DNA from: Actinomycetes bacterium | Lineage (GTDB): Bacteria > Actinomycetota > Acidimicrobiia > Spongiisociales > JAHEDJ01 | Direction: 5' to 3' | DNA: 64,000 nt | Assembly: GCA_024641245.1 (NCBI GenBank) | Contig: JAHEDK010000013.1 | Location: 1-64,000 of the forward strand | Shown: positions 29,850-37,597 of the stretch, piece by piece | How the letters are laid out: each line of letters opens with the position of its first letter | Position numbering within the stretch: position 1 is the first letter of the stretch | Program-made: the position numbers and the translations under genes | The notes under the pieces: generated by a model | The model's input: the letters and a program-made list of their open reading frames with translations, nothing else | Told to the model about the DNA's origin: nothing | Database searches by the model: none

Positions 29850-30637
29850 CGGACTGCCTCCAGCGCGGCCGAGGCGATTGGCTCGATGCGGGCATCGTCG
29901 AATTCGTCGTGTCCGGCAGCTGTAACGGTCACCACGGTCGGGAAGATTGCGCGGCGTGGATCAGGGCCGGCCGTTGCCACATCCTGCTCGGACGCCGCCA
30001 CCAACGCTTCCATGGTGAGTTGGAGGGCTTCAGCTTCTTCGAGGTCGGGCGAATAACGGTTGCGCAAGTACGAGCGTGCTTCCCGGGAGCCCGATCCAGT
30101 CGCTCCGAAGTCGTTTTCCTCATACCGTCCGCCTACGACATCAAATGTGAACAGACGGCCCGTTTGATGGATCTCGTCGAAGCCTGCAAAGAGCGGGACC
30201 ACAACGAGACCCTGGAAGGCCAACGGAAGTTGCTGACGGACCATTCTGGCCAGGTACGTGGCTTTTCCGTCGAGGCTCAGCCGGGACCCTTCGAGCTTCT
30301 CGTAGTGTTCGAGTTCGGTCTGGAATAGTCGCACCATCTCGACTGCCAGGCCGGCAGTTCCGGAAATCGCGACCACGCTGAACCGATCCGTGGGAAAGAC
30401 CTTCTGCATCCGCCGATGAGCCACCGAGTAGCCCTCCGTGGCCTGTCGATCGCCAATCATCACGACGCCGTCCTTGTAGCGAGCGGCGAGCACAGTCGTG
30501 GACTCCGGGGCTTCGATCATGCTCATGTCACCATCGGCAGTCGGCCAGGTTGGTTCGAGATGGAGTGATTGGAGCAACTGTATGAATCCGGGACCTCCGT
30601 CGACATCGAGTCCCCGTGGCATTAGCCGGTCGATCAC
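29846..30637 (-). CDS. prcB: proteasome beta subunit
   Basis: The 263-aa beta subunit is the catalytic part of the 20S core. Residues 1-46 are a propeptide; cleavage before Thr47 (ES|TTVLAARYKDG) would expose the nucleophile, followed by VVMIGDRQATEGYSVAHRR (Asp and the conserved Arg) and VAISGTAGLAVEM. The P1 residue is Ser rather than the usual Gly. The GTG start overlaps the pup stop as GTGA. Length and order pup-prcB-prcA match mycobacteria. Confidence 0.95.
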   Translation of the reverse strand: MIDRLMPRGLDVDGGPGFIQLLQSLHLEPTWPTADGDMSMIEAPESTTVLAARYKDGVVMIGDRQATEGYSVAHRRMQKVFPTDRFSVVAISGTAGLAVEMVRLFQTELEHYEKLEGSRLSLDGKATYLARMVRQQLPLAFQGLVVVPLFAGFDEIHQTGRLFTFDVVGGRYEENDFGATGSGSREARSYLRNRYSPDLEEAEALQLTMEALVAASEQDVATAGPDPRRAIFPTVVTVTAAGHDEFDDARIEPIASAALEAVR

Positions 30638-30825
30638 TCGCCGCCCTTCTGCACGTAGTTCTTCACGAACTCTTCGGCATTCTCCTCGAGGACGGCGTCG
30701 ATCTCATCGAGGAGATCGTCTAGCTTCTCGGCGGTCTCAGAAGCTTTCGCTTCGACCGTGACTTCTGCGGTCTCGGTCTTCGTATCAGCCGGGGATCGTT
30801 GTCGTTTCTGTTCCTGCTCGGCCAT
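30634..30825 (-). CDS. pup: prokaryotic ubiquitin-like protein Pup
   Basis: The 63-aa intrinsically disordered modifier is Glu/Lys/Ala-rich with the ARC/Mpa-binding helix (KLDDLLDEIDAVLEENAEEF) and ends VKNYVQKGGE. The terminal residue is Glu, so it is ligatable without deamidation by Dop. The ATG at 30825 has GGAGGTAGCG directly before it; an ATG 12 nt upstream is less well placed. The start lies inside the dop 3' end (41-nt overlap) and the stop overlaps prcB. Confidence 0.95.
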   Translation of the reverse strand: MAEQEQKRQRSPADTKTETAEVTVEAKASETAEKLDDLLDEIDAVLEENAEEFVKNYVQKGGE

Positions 30826-32296
30826 CGCTACCTCCAAGGGCGTCGAGGAGTTGGGCGGCGGTGAGTGAGCTCTCGAGTAGCTCCTCCACGAGGTCCTTGC
30901 CTCCTCTCAAGGGCTCCATCATAGGCACTCGTTTGAGTGAACCTTCCCCGGTGTCGAAGACGAGCGAATCCCAGTTGGCCGCCACCAATGCCTTCGGATA
31001 CCGGGCGACGCACTCACCCCGGAAATAGGCACGGGTGCCCTCTGGGGGGTGAGTTGTTGCCGCGTCGACTTCTGAATCTGTGAACAACCGGTTGATTGCT
31101 CCGCGACGGACTAGACGATGGAAAATCCCACGCTCCGGATCAACATCATGGAATTGGAGATTCAATGCGCCCAGTTTCGGATCCTTCCAGGACAGCCCAT
31201 CGCGCTCCTGCATTCCCTTGAGTAGGCGGTATTTGGCCGCCCAATCGAGGCGATCGGCGGTCGAGAGAGGGTCACGCTCGAGGTCGGTCAGAATCTTCCC
31301 CCACTCGGAGAGCACCAGGTCGTGTTCTCCTTCGAACTGTTCCGCGTACTTGCTCAGCCAGTCGTGATACTGCCACTGGATATCGAGCGCAGTGGCGGTG
31401 GCCCCGCCTTCGAGCCGGAGCGGACGGCGCATCTCCAGGTCGTGACTGACCTGCCAGCACGACTCGACCGGGTGCCGCAAGGCGATGAAATCGGGCAGCG
31501 CGCCGTCCTCGAGCGCAGCCAGCAGCAGCGCGGTGCTCCCGACCTTGAGGAACGTCTGAGTCTCGGACATCGTGGCGTCACCGATGATCACGTGCAAACG
31601 ACGGTATTTCGAAGGCGTCCCGTGTGGCTCATCCCTCGTATTGATGATCGGCCGCTTCAAGGTTGTCTCGAGTCCCACCTCCTCTTCGAAGAAATCTGCT
31701 CGTTGCGTCAATTGGAAGTCCACGTCGGGGCGGCCGTTCTCCGAACCGAGCTTGCCGGACCCGGTGAACACTTGCCGGGTCACGAGGAAAGCAGTCAGAT
31801 GGCGTATAACGTCATCAAACGGCAGCGCACGAGAGAGCAGGTAGTTCTCATGGGCACCATACGAGTTGCCCCTTCCGTCACTGTTGTTCTTATAGAGACC
31901 CACGATTTGGCCGGCAGGAACGAGCTCCTGTGCAGCCCGGGCGGCCCTGGCTATGACGACTTCGCCCGCCTTGTCGTGGAGGGCAGCTTCAAGCGGAGTA
32001 AGGCACTCGGGAGTCGAGTACTCAGGGTGAGCATGGTCGACGTAGAGACGGGCGCCGTTCGTGAGGACGACGTTGGCCATCCCTGCCTCGAGATCCGAAG
32101 GAACGGCGGTCTCGAATCCGAAGCCCCGGGCGTCACGGCCCGGTGACTCCTCCTCGAACGACCATTGCACCCGGGCAGCATCACCGCGATAGGCGTTGAT
32201 CACGAAGCCAGACGCCACCGACGGGTTGAAGTCGAGCTGGTTTCGGACGGTGATCCCGAACTCAGTCTCGGTCCCGATCACCTTCGCCAACGCCAC
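30785..32296 (-). CDS. dop: depupylase/deamidase Dop
   Basis: Dop removes Pup from conjugates and, where needed, deamidates Pup-GGQ. The 503-aa protein has the same fold as PafA: VIGTETEFGITVRNQLDFNP (Dop-type N-terminus), the Dop-loop region in residues about 40-75, and VDHAHPEYSTPECLTPLEAA. The GTG start overlaps the arc stop as TAGTG. Its stop lies 41 nt inside pup. With a GGE-type Pup its deamidase activity would be dispensable. Confidence 0.94.
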   Translation of the reverse strand: MALAKVIGTETEFGITVRNQLDFNPSVASGFVINAYRGDAARVQWSFEEESPGRDARGFGFETAVPSDLEAGMANVVLTNGARLYVDHAHPEYSTPECLTPLEAALHDKAGEVVIARAARAAQELVPAGQIVGLYKNNSDGRGNSYGAHENYLLSRALPFDDVIRHLTAFLVTRQVFTGSGKLGSENGRPDVDFQLTQRADFFEEEVGLETTLKRPIINTRDEPHGTPSKYRRLHVIIGDATMSETQTFLKVGSTALLLAALEDGALPDFIALRHPVESCWQVSHDLEMRRPLRLEGGATATALDIQWQYHDWLSKYAEQFEGEHDLVLSEWGKILTDLERDPLSTADRLDWAAKYRLLKGMQERDGLSWKDPKLGALNLQFHDVDPERGIFHRLVRRGAINRLFTDSEVDAATTHPPEGTRAYFRGECVARYPKALVAANWDSLVFDTGEGSLKRVPMMEPLRGGKDLVEELLESSLTAAQLLDALGGSDGRAGTETTTIPG

Positions 32297-34026
32297 TACA
32301 GGTACTGCCCCGGCGTCATCGTCTCAATGGTCTTCGACTCAGACTCTCCCTCTATCAGGGTTCGCACGTAGACGATCCGTTCACCCTTCTTGCCGGAGAT
32401 CTTTGCCCAATCGTCGGGATTCGTGGTGTTCGGGAGATCCTCATGTTCGCGGAACTCCTGCTTGATGGCGGCGAGCAGGTCGCTGGTCCGGATACCGACC
32501 TCACCGGCGTTGATCTCCCTCTTAATGGCGTCCTTCTTTGCCCGGCGGACGATGTTCTCGATCATCGCTCCGCTCGAAAAGTCCTTGAAAAAGAGGATCT
32601 CCCGGTCGCCGTTCGCATACGTCACTTCGAGGAACTTGTTTTCGTCGCCCGTGCCGTACATGCGGGACACCGTCTGGCTGATCATGTCCGAGATCATGTC
32701 CCGGGGCTCGCCACCGTGTGCATCGATCTCCCCAGCATCGAGTGGCAGCTCGGGCGAAAGGTAGATCCGGAAGATCTCCCCCGCCGCTTCCTCAGTTGGA
32801 CGGTTGATCTTGATCTTCACGTCGAGACGTCCCGGCCGAAGGATGGCGGGATCGATGAGATCCTCACGGTTCGAGGCGCCGATGACGATGACGTTCTTCA
32901 GACTCTCGACACCATCGAGCTCAGATAGCAACTGCGGGACAATCGTGGATTCCACGTCGGACGAAATACCGGTTCCCCTTGTCCTGAACAGGGAGTCCAT
33001 TTCGTCGAAGAACACGATAACGGGCACGCCCTCATCCGACTTCTCTTTCGCCCTCTGGAAGATCAGCCTGATCTGGCGCTCCGTCTCACCGACGTATTTG
33101 TTCAGCAGCTCAGGGCCCTTGATATTCAAGAAGTAGGATCGCGCATCTTCCCTCCCCTCTCGCCGTGCAACGGCCTTGGCCAGGCTGTTGGCCACGGCTT
33201 TGGCGATCAGAGTCTTTCCGCAACCCGGCGGACCGTACAGCAGCACACCTTTTGGGGCCTCGAGATCGTACTTCTCGAAGAGCACCTTGTGCACGTATGG
33301 AAGCTCGACCGCATCGCGTATCGTTTCGATCTGTTCTCCGAGGCCGCCGACCATCTCGTAGGTGATGTCCGGGACCTCTTCGAGCACGAGTTCTTCGACT
33401 TCAGGCCGGGCGAGCTTCTCATGGACCAGGTTGGCTTTGGCGTCGATCCGAACATGGTCACCGGCCCGAAGGAATTGCTCGCGCATTGGCTCGGCGATCT
33501 CAACGACACGCTCCTCGTCACCGCGCCCGACCACGATTAGTCGGTGTTCGTCGAGACGCTCCTTGACGGTGGCGATCTCGCCGGTGGAATCGAAGTGCCG
33601 AACGTCGACAACGTTGAAGGATTCGTTCAGTAGCACCTCCTGTCCCCGCTGCAACTGCTTGACTTCGATCGTCGGCTGGGCGCTGACCCTCATCTTTCGA
33701 CCGGCGGTGAGCACATCGACCGTGCCGTCTTCGTTTGTGTTCAGCACCGTTCCAAAGGGATTCGGCGGCGTGGTGAGCTTCTCGACTTCCTCACGAAGAA
33801 CCGACAGCTGTTCGCGAGCCTCTTCGAGGACGTCGGTCAGCCGTTCATTCTGCTCGACGGCCCTGCGCAGTTGGGCCTTCTGCTCGATGAGCCGCTCTTC
33901 TAGAATCCGCACATGTTTGGGAGCGTCGAGCAGTCGGCTGCGCAGAGTCGCAGCCTCTCTCTCGAGTCGGGCAATCGTGGCGAGAAGGTCTCGAATCTCG
34001 GACGGGTCGCGTGGTTCGTTCGTCAT
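32296..34026 (-). CDS. arc: proteasomal AAA ATPase ARC/Mpa
   Basis: The 576-aa unfoldase has an N-terminal coiled coil (about 10-90, the Pup-binding part), a tandem OB interdomain (about 95-230) and one AAA module with Walker [21 protein letters not shown], Walker [15 protein letters not shown] and [20 protein letters not shown] with the Arg finger region. The C-terminus ends GQYL, the penultimate Tyr being the proteasome-activating tail. It is the first gene of the minus-strand proteasome unit. Confidence 0.96.
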   Translation of the reverse strand: MTNEPRDPSEIRDLLATIARLEREAATLRSRLLDAPKHVRILEERLIEQKAQLRRAVEQNERLTDVLEEAREQLSVLREEVEKLTTPPNPFGTVLNTNEDGTVDVLTAGRKMRVSAQPTIEVKQLQRGQEVLLNESFNVVDVRHFDSTGEIATVKERLDEHRLIVVGRGDEERVVEIAEPMREQFLRAGDHVRIDAKANLVHEKLARPEVEELVLEEVPDITYEMVGGLGEQIETIRDAVELPYVHKVLFEKYDLEAPKGVLLYGPPGCGKTLIAKAVANSLAKAVARREGREDARSYFLNIKGPELLNKYVGETERQIRLIFQRAKEKSDEGVPVIVFFDEMDSLFRTRGTGISSDVESTIVPQLLSELDGVESLKNVIVIGASNREDLIDPAILRPGRLDVKIKINRPTEEAAGEIFRIYLSPELPLDAGEIDAHGGEPRDMISDMISQTVSRMYGTGDENKFLEVTYANGDREILFFKDFSSGAMIENIVRRAKKDAIKREINAGEVGIRTSDLLAAIKQEFREHEDLPNTTNPDDWAKISGKKGERIVYVRTLIEGESESKTIETMTPGQYL

Positions 34027-34043
34027 GAGGTACCTCTATTCGC

Positions 34044-34049
34044 AGTATA
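34044..34049 (-). promoter_or_regulatory. probable -10 box of the arc operon
   Basis: The minus strand reads TATACT 17 nt before the arc ATG, with GAGGT as ribosome-binding site in between. It is a very good -10 hexamer; the expected -35 region at 17 bp reads only TATGTA. It lies in the 123-bp divergent space shared with the ferredoxin gene. Confidence 0.45.
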
Positions 34050-34149
34050 CGGAAGCAGCCGTCTTGTACATACCAGGCCGGGATGGCCCAGCTTGGCGAC
34101 AACGTGCAGTAGGATGACGCTTCGCAAAACACCGAACCAGGAGTTCGAC

Positions 34150-34395
34150 ATGAAGGTGTGGATCGATCAGGATCTCTGCACAGGAGACGGTCTCTGCGAA
34201 GAGATCGCTCCGGACGTATTCGTGATGCTCGACGACGGACTGGCCTACGTCCGAGAGGGCGAGAAGATCTTCGCCGAGGCGGAGAGCAATTCGCAAGGAG
34301 CCGATGGCGTCGCCGTGGTACCAGACGGGCAGGAGGACATCACGGTGGAGGCTGCCGAGGAATGCCCCGGCGAGTGCATCTTCATCGAACCCTAG
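34150..34395 (+). CDS. small ferredoxin
   Basis: The 81-aa acidic protein has cysteine pairs at DLCTGDGLCEEIAP and EECPGECIF, the arrangement of small actinobacterial ferredoxins that hold one [3Fe-4S] or [4Fe-4S] cluster and commonly serve cytochrome P450 or oxidoreductase systems. AGGAG lies 6 nt before the ATG. A rho-independent terminator follows within the overlapping convergent trmI gene. It is a candidate partner for KorAB and NfnSL in this window but is not linked to them. Confidence 0.87.
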   Translation: MKVWIDQDLCTGDGLCEEIAPDVFVMLDDGLAYVREGEKIFAEAESNSQGADGVAVVPDGQEDITVEAAEECPGECIFIEP

Positions 34396-35237
34396 GCTGA
34401 ATCTTCATCTGGGTTTCGAGAGCCGGAGTCTGAGGACTCCGGCTCTTGTTGTGTGCTCGGCGCTACCTTACGGGCGACACAAATGAACCCGGTATGTCCG
34501 ACCATCTGATGGTCCGGGCGCACCGACCGTCCTTGCACATTCCAGGTCCGCAGAAGTGCTTCGAACGCCAGGATGTCGTCGAAACGCCCGCTCGTCCGCA
34601 GTTCCTCGACCGTCTGTTGGAGTTGGGGAATCGTGGGAACATAGGCGCAAAAGACGCCGCCACTGCTCAACCCGATGGCCGCAGGTGCAACGCTGTGCCA
34701 CGGCTCCGGAACGTCCAGCACGATGCGGTCCGGCCGAACCTCGAGAATCTGATCCTCGACCTGTCCGATTCGCAATTCGAGATTGTCCGGTATGAACCCC
34801 AACCACCGGCTGATGGTCTCCCCGGCATGCTCGGCGTGATCTTCACGGCGCTCGACGCTCACTACCCGACCCGATGAACCAACCGCTCTCAGCAAACCGA
34901 GGGTCAGCGCGCCCGAGCCCGTCCCGGCCTCGAGTACAACCGAACCCGGAGCAATATCCGCATACACGAGGATGGGGCCAAGATCTTTGGGATAGACCAC
35001 TTGGGCACCTCTTCGCATCTTGAGGACGTAGTCCGAGAGACGCGGCCGCAATACGATGAACTCGGCTCCGCCGGTCGAGATCACCCGCGACCCATCATCC
35101 ATTCCAATCAGATCATCATGATCGATAACACCATGATGTGAGTGGAAGGCACCGCCATCCCTGAGACGGAGAAGGAAACGGCGCTTCTTGCCGTCGATGA
35201 GGAGGCACTGATCACCGGCAGAGAACGTCTTGCTCAT
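34392..35237 (-). CDS. trmI: tRNA (adenine-58-N1)-methyltransferase TrmI
   Basis: TrmI methylates A58 in the T loop of tRNA. The 281-aa protein has the N-terminal beta domain (LIDGKKRRFLLRLRDGG), the Rossmann SAM motif VVLEAGTGSGALTLGLLRA, RMRRGAQVVYPKDLG region (KMRRGAQVVYPKDLG) and VLDVPEPWHSVAPA as catalytic motif. M. tuberculosis Rv2118c is the same family and lies upstream of mpa. The start at 35237 has GAGGGATGGA upstream. Its C-terminal acidic tail is encoded by the ferredoxin terminator region. Confidence 0.94.
   Translation of the reverse strand: MSKTFSAGDQCLLIDGKKRRFLLRLRDGGAFHSHHGVIDHDDLIGMDDGSRVISTGGAEFIVLRPRLSDYVLKMRRGAQVVYPKDLGPILVYADIAPGSVVLEAGTGSGALTLGLLRAVGSSGRVVSVERREDHAEHAGETISRWLGFIPDNLELRIGQVEDQILEVRPDRIVLDVPEPWHSVAPAAIGLSSGGVFCAYVPTIPQLQQTVEELRTSGRFDDILAFEALLRTWNVQGRSVRPDHQMVGHTGFICVARKVAPSTQQEPESSDSGSRNPDEDSA
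34419..34446 (+). terminator. intrinsic terminator of the ferredoxin gene
   Basis: A perfect 12-bp stem (AGAGCCGGAGTC at 419-430 of this kilobase and its complement at 435-446) with a TGAG loop is followed on the plus strand by TGTTGTGTG. It starts 24 nt after the ferredoxin stop and lies inside the trmI coding end on the other strand. Confidence 0.7.
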
Positions 35238-35271
35238 TCCATCCCTCGCCGGCGACGGAGGGAAGGCACCC

Positions 35272-35370
35272 TCATGAAGAGAGCACAGAGAGCGCGGCGA
35301 CCATCATCGTGAGGACCATGCCGGCCACCACGACAAAGATGACTGCTCTAATAAAGCGCTGATTTCGCAT
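35272..35370 (-). CDS. 32-aa single-span membrane peptide
   Basis: The ORF encodes MRNQRFIRAVIFVVVAGMV followed by LTMMVAALSVLSS, a basic N-terminus and one hydrophobic helix. TAAACT lies 9 nt before the ATG and no ribosome-binding site is seen, suggesting a near-leaderless message. It lies just upstream of trmI on the same strand with 34 nt between. Homologs cannot be checked here; composition and promoter make it plausible. Confidence 0.45.
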   Translation of the reverse strand: MRNQRFIRAVIFVVVAGMVLTMMVAALSVLSS

Positions 35371-35445
35371 TGAGAGGTGAGTTTAGGGTCGCGATTCGCC
35401 GGCCCGGTCGATCAACCAAAGGCCGCGAGCTAACCTTGCTCTGCC

Positions 35446-35640
35446 ATGAACCCACTCACGTCCGGTCTCACTCGAACCTTCCGTGGTCTCCGCACCGGCG
35501 ATCCGCAACTCATCCTGTTGGGAGCGTCGCTTCTGGCCGTTGCCTGGCTCCGCAGTCGCAGCCGCGGGAGGGAATTGCTCTACAAGCGGACGCTCAAGGT
35601 CGGTGAAAGCGTTCAGGTGAAACTCGCCAAGCCGGTCTGA
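35446..35640 (+). CDS. small membrane-associated protein
   Basis: The 64-aa product has one hydrophobic stretch (PQLILLGASLLAVAWLRS, about 20-37) followed by a basic segment and KVGESVQVKLAKPV. TAACCT lies 9 nt before the ATG, mirroring the divergent 32-aa gene, and no Shine-Dalgarno is seen. It converges with a minus-strand small membrane gene with 3 nt between. I do not recognise the family. Confidence 0.6.
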   Translation: MNPLTSGLTRTFRGLRTGDPQLILLGASLLAVAWLRSRSRGRELLYKRTLKVGESVQVKLAKPV

Positions 35641-35643
35641 CCC

Positions 35644-35835
35644 TCAGGTTCGGTAGATCTCGACGACGGCCTTGCCCTGCTTGCCCTTACGGCGCCCGAA
35701 CACAAAGGCGAACACGACGATGGCAGCCACACCAACGGCCACCCAGACCGCGCTGTTCTTGACGGCCTGCTGGGTCTCTTTCAGCGCCCCTTCGATCTCT
35801 TTTGCTTTCGCTTCGATATCCGCACGAGTGACCAT
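35644..35835 (-). CDS. small membrane protein following the holin-like gene
   Basis: The 63-aa protein has an N-terminal helix rich in Lys/Glu (DIEAKAKEIEGALKETQQAV), one membrane span (VWVAVGVAAIVVFAFVFG) and a basic tail RRKGKQGK. The ATG at 35835 overlaps the upstream stop as TGATG. The pair with a DUF1469/holin-X-like protein is common in actinobacteria, where small proteins of this shape accompany phage-holin-family genes; function unknown. Confidence 0.7.
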   Translation of the reverse strand: MVTRADIEAKAKEIEGALKETQQAVKNSAVWVAVGVAAIVVFAFVFGRRKGKQGKAVVEIYRT

Positions 35836-36128
35836 CAGCGTGTCGCCCTCCAGATGATGAGGCCGGCGGTTCCCCCGAGCACCATGGTGGAAATCAGGTA
35901 GGCAAGCGCCTTCCACAGATCCCCGTCCGGGAGCACCATGACCAGGAGCAATGCCAGAGCGATGCCGATGAAGATGGCGCCAAACGCAAACAAGGCACCT
36001 GCCGCCAGGCCCATGCCTGCGACGCGTCCCAGCCGCTTGGCCGGTTCAATCGTCTCTTGCATGAGGTACTGCTTCGAGAGGTCGGTCAGTTCGGTGACCA
36101 GCTGCGGGAGTTCTTTCGGGCCGCTCAT
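35835..36128 (-). CDS. phage holin family (DUF1469-like) membrane protein
   Basis: The 97-aa protein has an N-terminal amphipathic helix (LPQLVTELTDLSKQYLMQET) and two membrane spans (GLAAGALFAFGAIFIGIALA and a second ending TMVLGGTAGLIIW). This is the actinobacterial Holin-X/superfamily III architecture; despite the name these chromosomal proteins are not known to lyse cells. It diverges from the MFS gene. Confidence 0.75.
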   Translation of the reverse strand: MSGPKELPQLVTELTDLSKQYLMQETIEPAKRLGRVAGMGLAAGALFAFGAIFIGIALALLLVMVLPDGDLWKALAYLISTMVLGGTAGLIIWRATR

Positions 36129-36244
36129 TATGACTCAGGCTACTTTCTCGATGCCGCCGGGGCGCAATCTGCCCTTGGTGGGCAGAGGCCCTGACGGGTC
36201 TACCGCACACGATAGTGCCCGACGGTCTACCCTGCCCCCTCAGT

Positions 36245-37582
36245 ATGAGAGGCGAGATCTGGGCACAACGATCACGCCCGGGCAGGGGGCGTCATCGGGC
36301 GGCCGCCGGACTCGGCGCGCGCTTCAACTCCCTCTGGGCAGGACAGACGATCTCACAACTCGGCGACTACATCGCCTATTTCACGATCCCGGCCTTCGTC
36401 AGATACGTGATCACCGATCAGCCCTCGGATTTCGGCCTCATTTATGCAGCAGAGAGCTTCCCGACTCTCCTAGTCGGCGTACTCGCCGGAGTTCTTTTGG
36501 ATCGATTACGTCTGCGTTCCGTGCTGATTGTCTCGGATCTCATCCGGGCCGGCGCGTTTCTGGTCCTGGCCCGGTGGGCGGCCGGCGCTCCCCCTGACCT
36601 GCTGGCGTTGCTGGCTATCTCATTCCTCGTGGGAACGTTCGCAGCCACGTTCACGAGTGCTCTGTTCGCATTCGTTCCCTTGCTCGTTCGACCGGATCAG
36701 CTGGGAACTGCCAACGCCCGAGTCGCTCTCAGCCAACAAGTCGCTTTCGTCGTTGGCCCTGCCCTCGGTGGCGTCATCGTCGGCTTGTGGGACTACTCCA
36801 CCGCTTTCACGCTCAATGCAGTCACCTTCGTCATTTCGGCGTTCTCGCTCGCGCTCGTCGGATCGGTGAAGCGCGCTCTCCAAACGGTCCACGGTGGCTA
36901 TTGGGCTGAGGCGAGGGAGGGCTTCTCGTTCTTGTGGGAAGAGCGGCGCTTGCGACTCCTGACGGCCTCCGGGGCCATCACAAACTTCGTGGCAGGATTC
37001 CTCGAAGCGATCATCATCCTGATCGGAGCCGACCATTTCGGCATAACGGACAGCCAGGAGTTGAGCCTCTTGTTCGTCGCCGCAGGTGCGGGTGGAGTGC
37101 TGGGGGCGCTCACCGCCGGAAGCGCGGGGAAGGTCCTCGGATTGGGGAGGACGCTCGTTTCGGGAATGTTGGTATTCGGTACCGGATTCGCCGTGCTGAC
37201 CCTTGCAGTTTCGCGATGGTCGATCCTCCTGGTTCTGATGGTCACGTTCCTCGGCCTTTCCTGGATCAACATTCCGCTCATCACGATGCGACAGTTGTAT
37301 ACGCCTGATCACCTCCTCGGGCGTGTCACCTCGGCTTCTCGCGCCGTCATGTGGAGCACTTTGCCGATGGGATCGCTCATCGGTACATGGATCGCCGATC
37401 GCCTCAGTATCGTGACCGTTGCGCGGGTCGAACCTCTATTCATCATCGCATTCGGGTTGTACCTCGTGTTTACGCCAATCTGGACTGCCACCAACGAGCG
37501 AACACTGTTCGAGTCCGGCACCCGGATCGAACGCTCGATCATTCAGAACTCAGAACCTACGAATCGAGATCAGCAACCTTGA
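36245..37582 (+). CDS. MFS transporter, drug-efflux (DHA3) type
   Basis: The 445-aa protein has 12 predicted membrane spans, starting FNSLWAGQTISQLGDYIAYF, with the loop motif GVLLDRLRLRSVLIVSDLIR between helices 2 and 3. These are typical of the MFS_3 (enterobactin exporter/MefA-like) group. TACCCT lies 11 nt before the ATG at 36245; a GTG at 36215 gives a longer form. The aidB-like gene follows after 15 nt and may be co-transcribed. The substrate is unknown. Confidence 0.87.
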   Translation: MRGEIWAQRSRPGRGRHRAAAGLGARFNSLWAGQTISQLGDYIAYFTIPAFVRYVITDQPSDFGLIYAAESFPTLLVGVLAGVLLDRLRLRSVLIVSDLIRAGAFLVLARWAAGAPPDLLALLAISFLVGTFAATFTSALFAFVPLLVRPDQLGTANARVALSQQVAFVVGPALGGVIVGLWDYSTAFTLNAVTFVISAFSLALVGSVKRALQTVHGGYWAEAREGFSFLWEERRLRLLTASGAITNFVAGFLEAIIILIGADHFGITDSQELSLLFVAAGAGGVLGALTAGSAGKVLGLGRTLVSGMLVFGTGFAVLTLAVSRWSILLVLMVTFLGLSWINIPLITMRQLYTPDHLLGRVTSASRAVMWSTLPMGSLIGTWIADRLSIVTVARVEPLFIIAFGLYLVFTPIWTATNERTLFESGTRIERSIIQNSEPTNRDQQP

Positions 37583-37597
37583 TCCCAAGGAGGATCC

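Noticed and set aside
35835-36128. Possible prophage lysis gene (holin family)
   Set aside because: No endolysin, tail or other phage genes nearby; this holin-family type is a normal chromosomal actinobacterial membrane protein.
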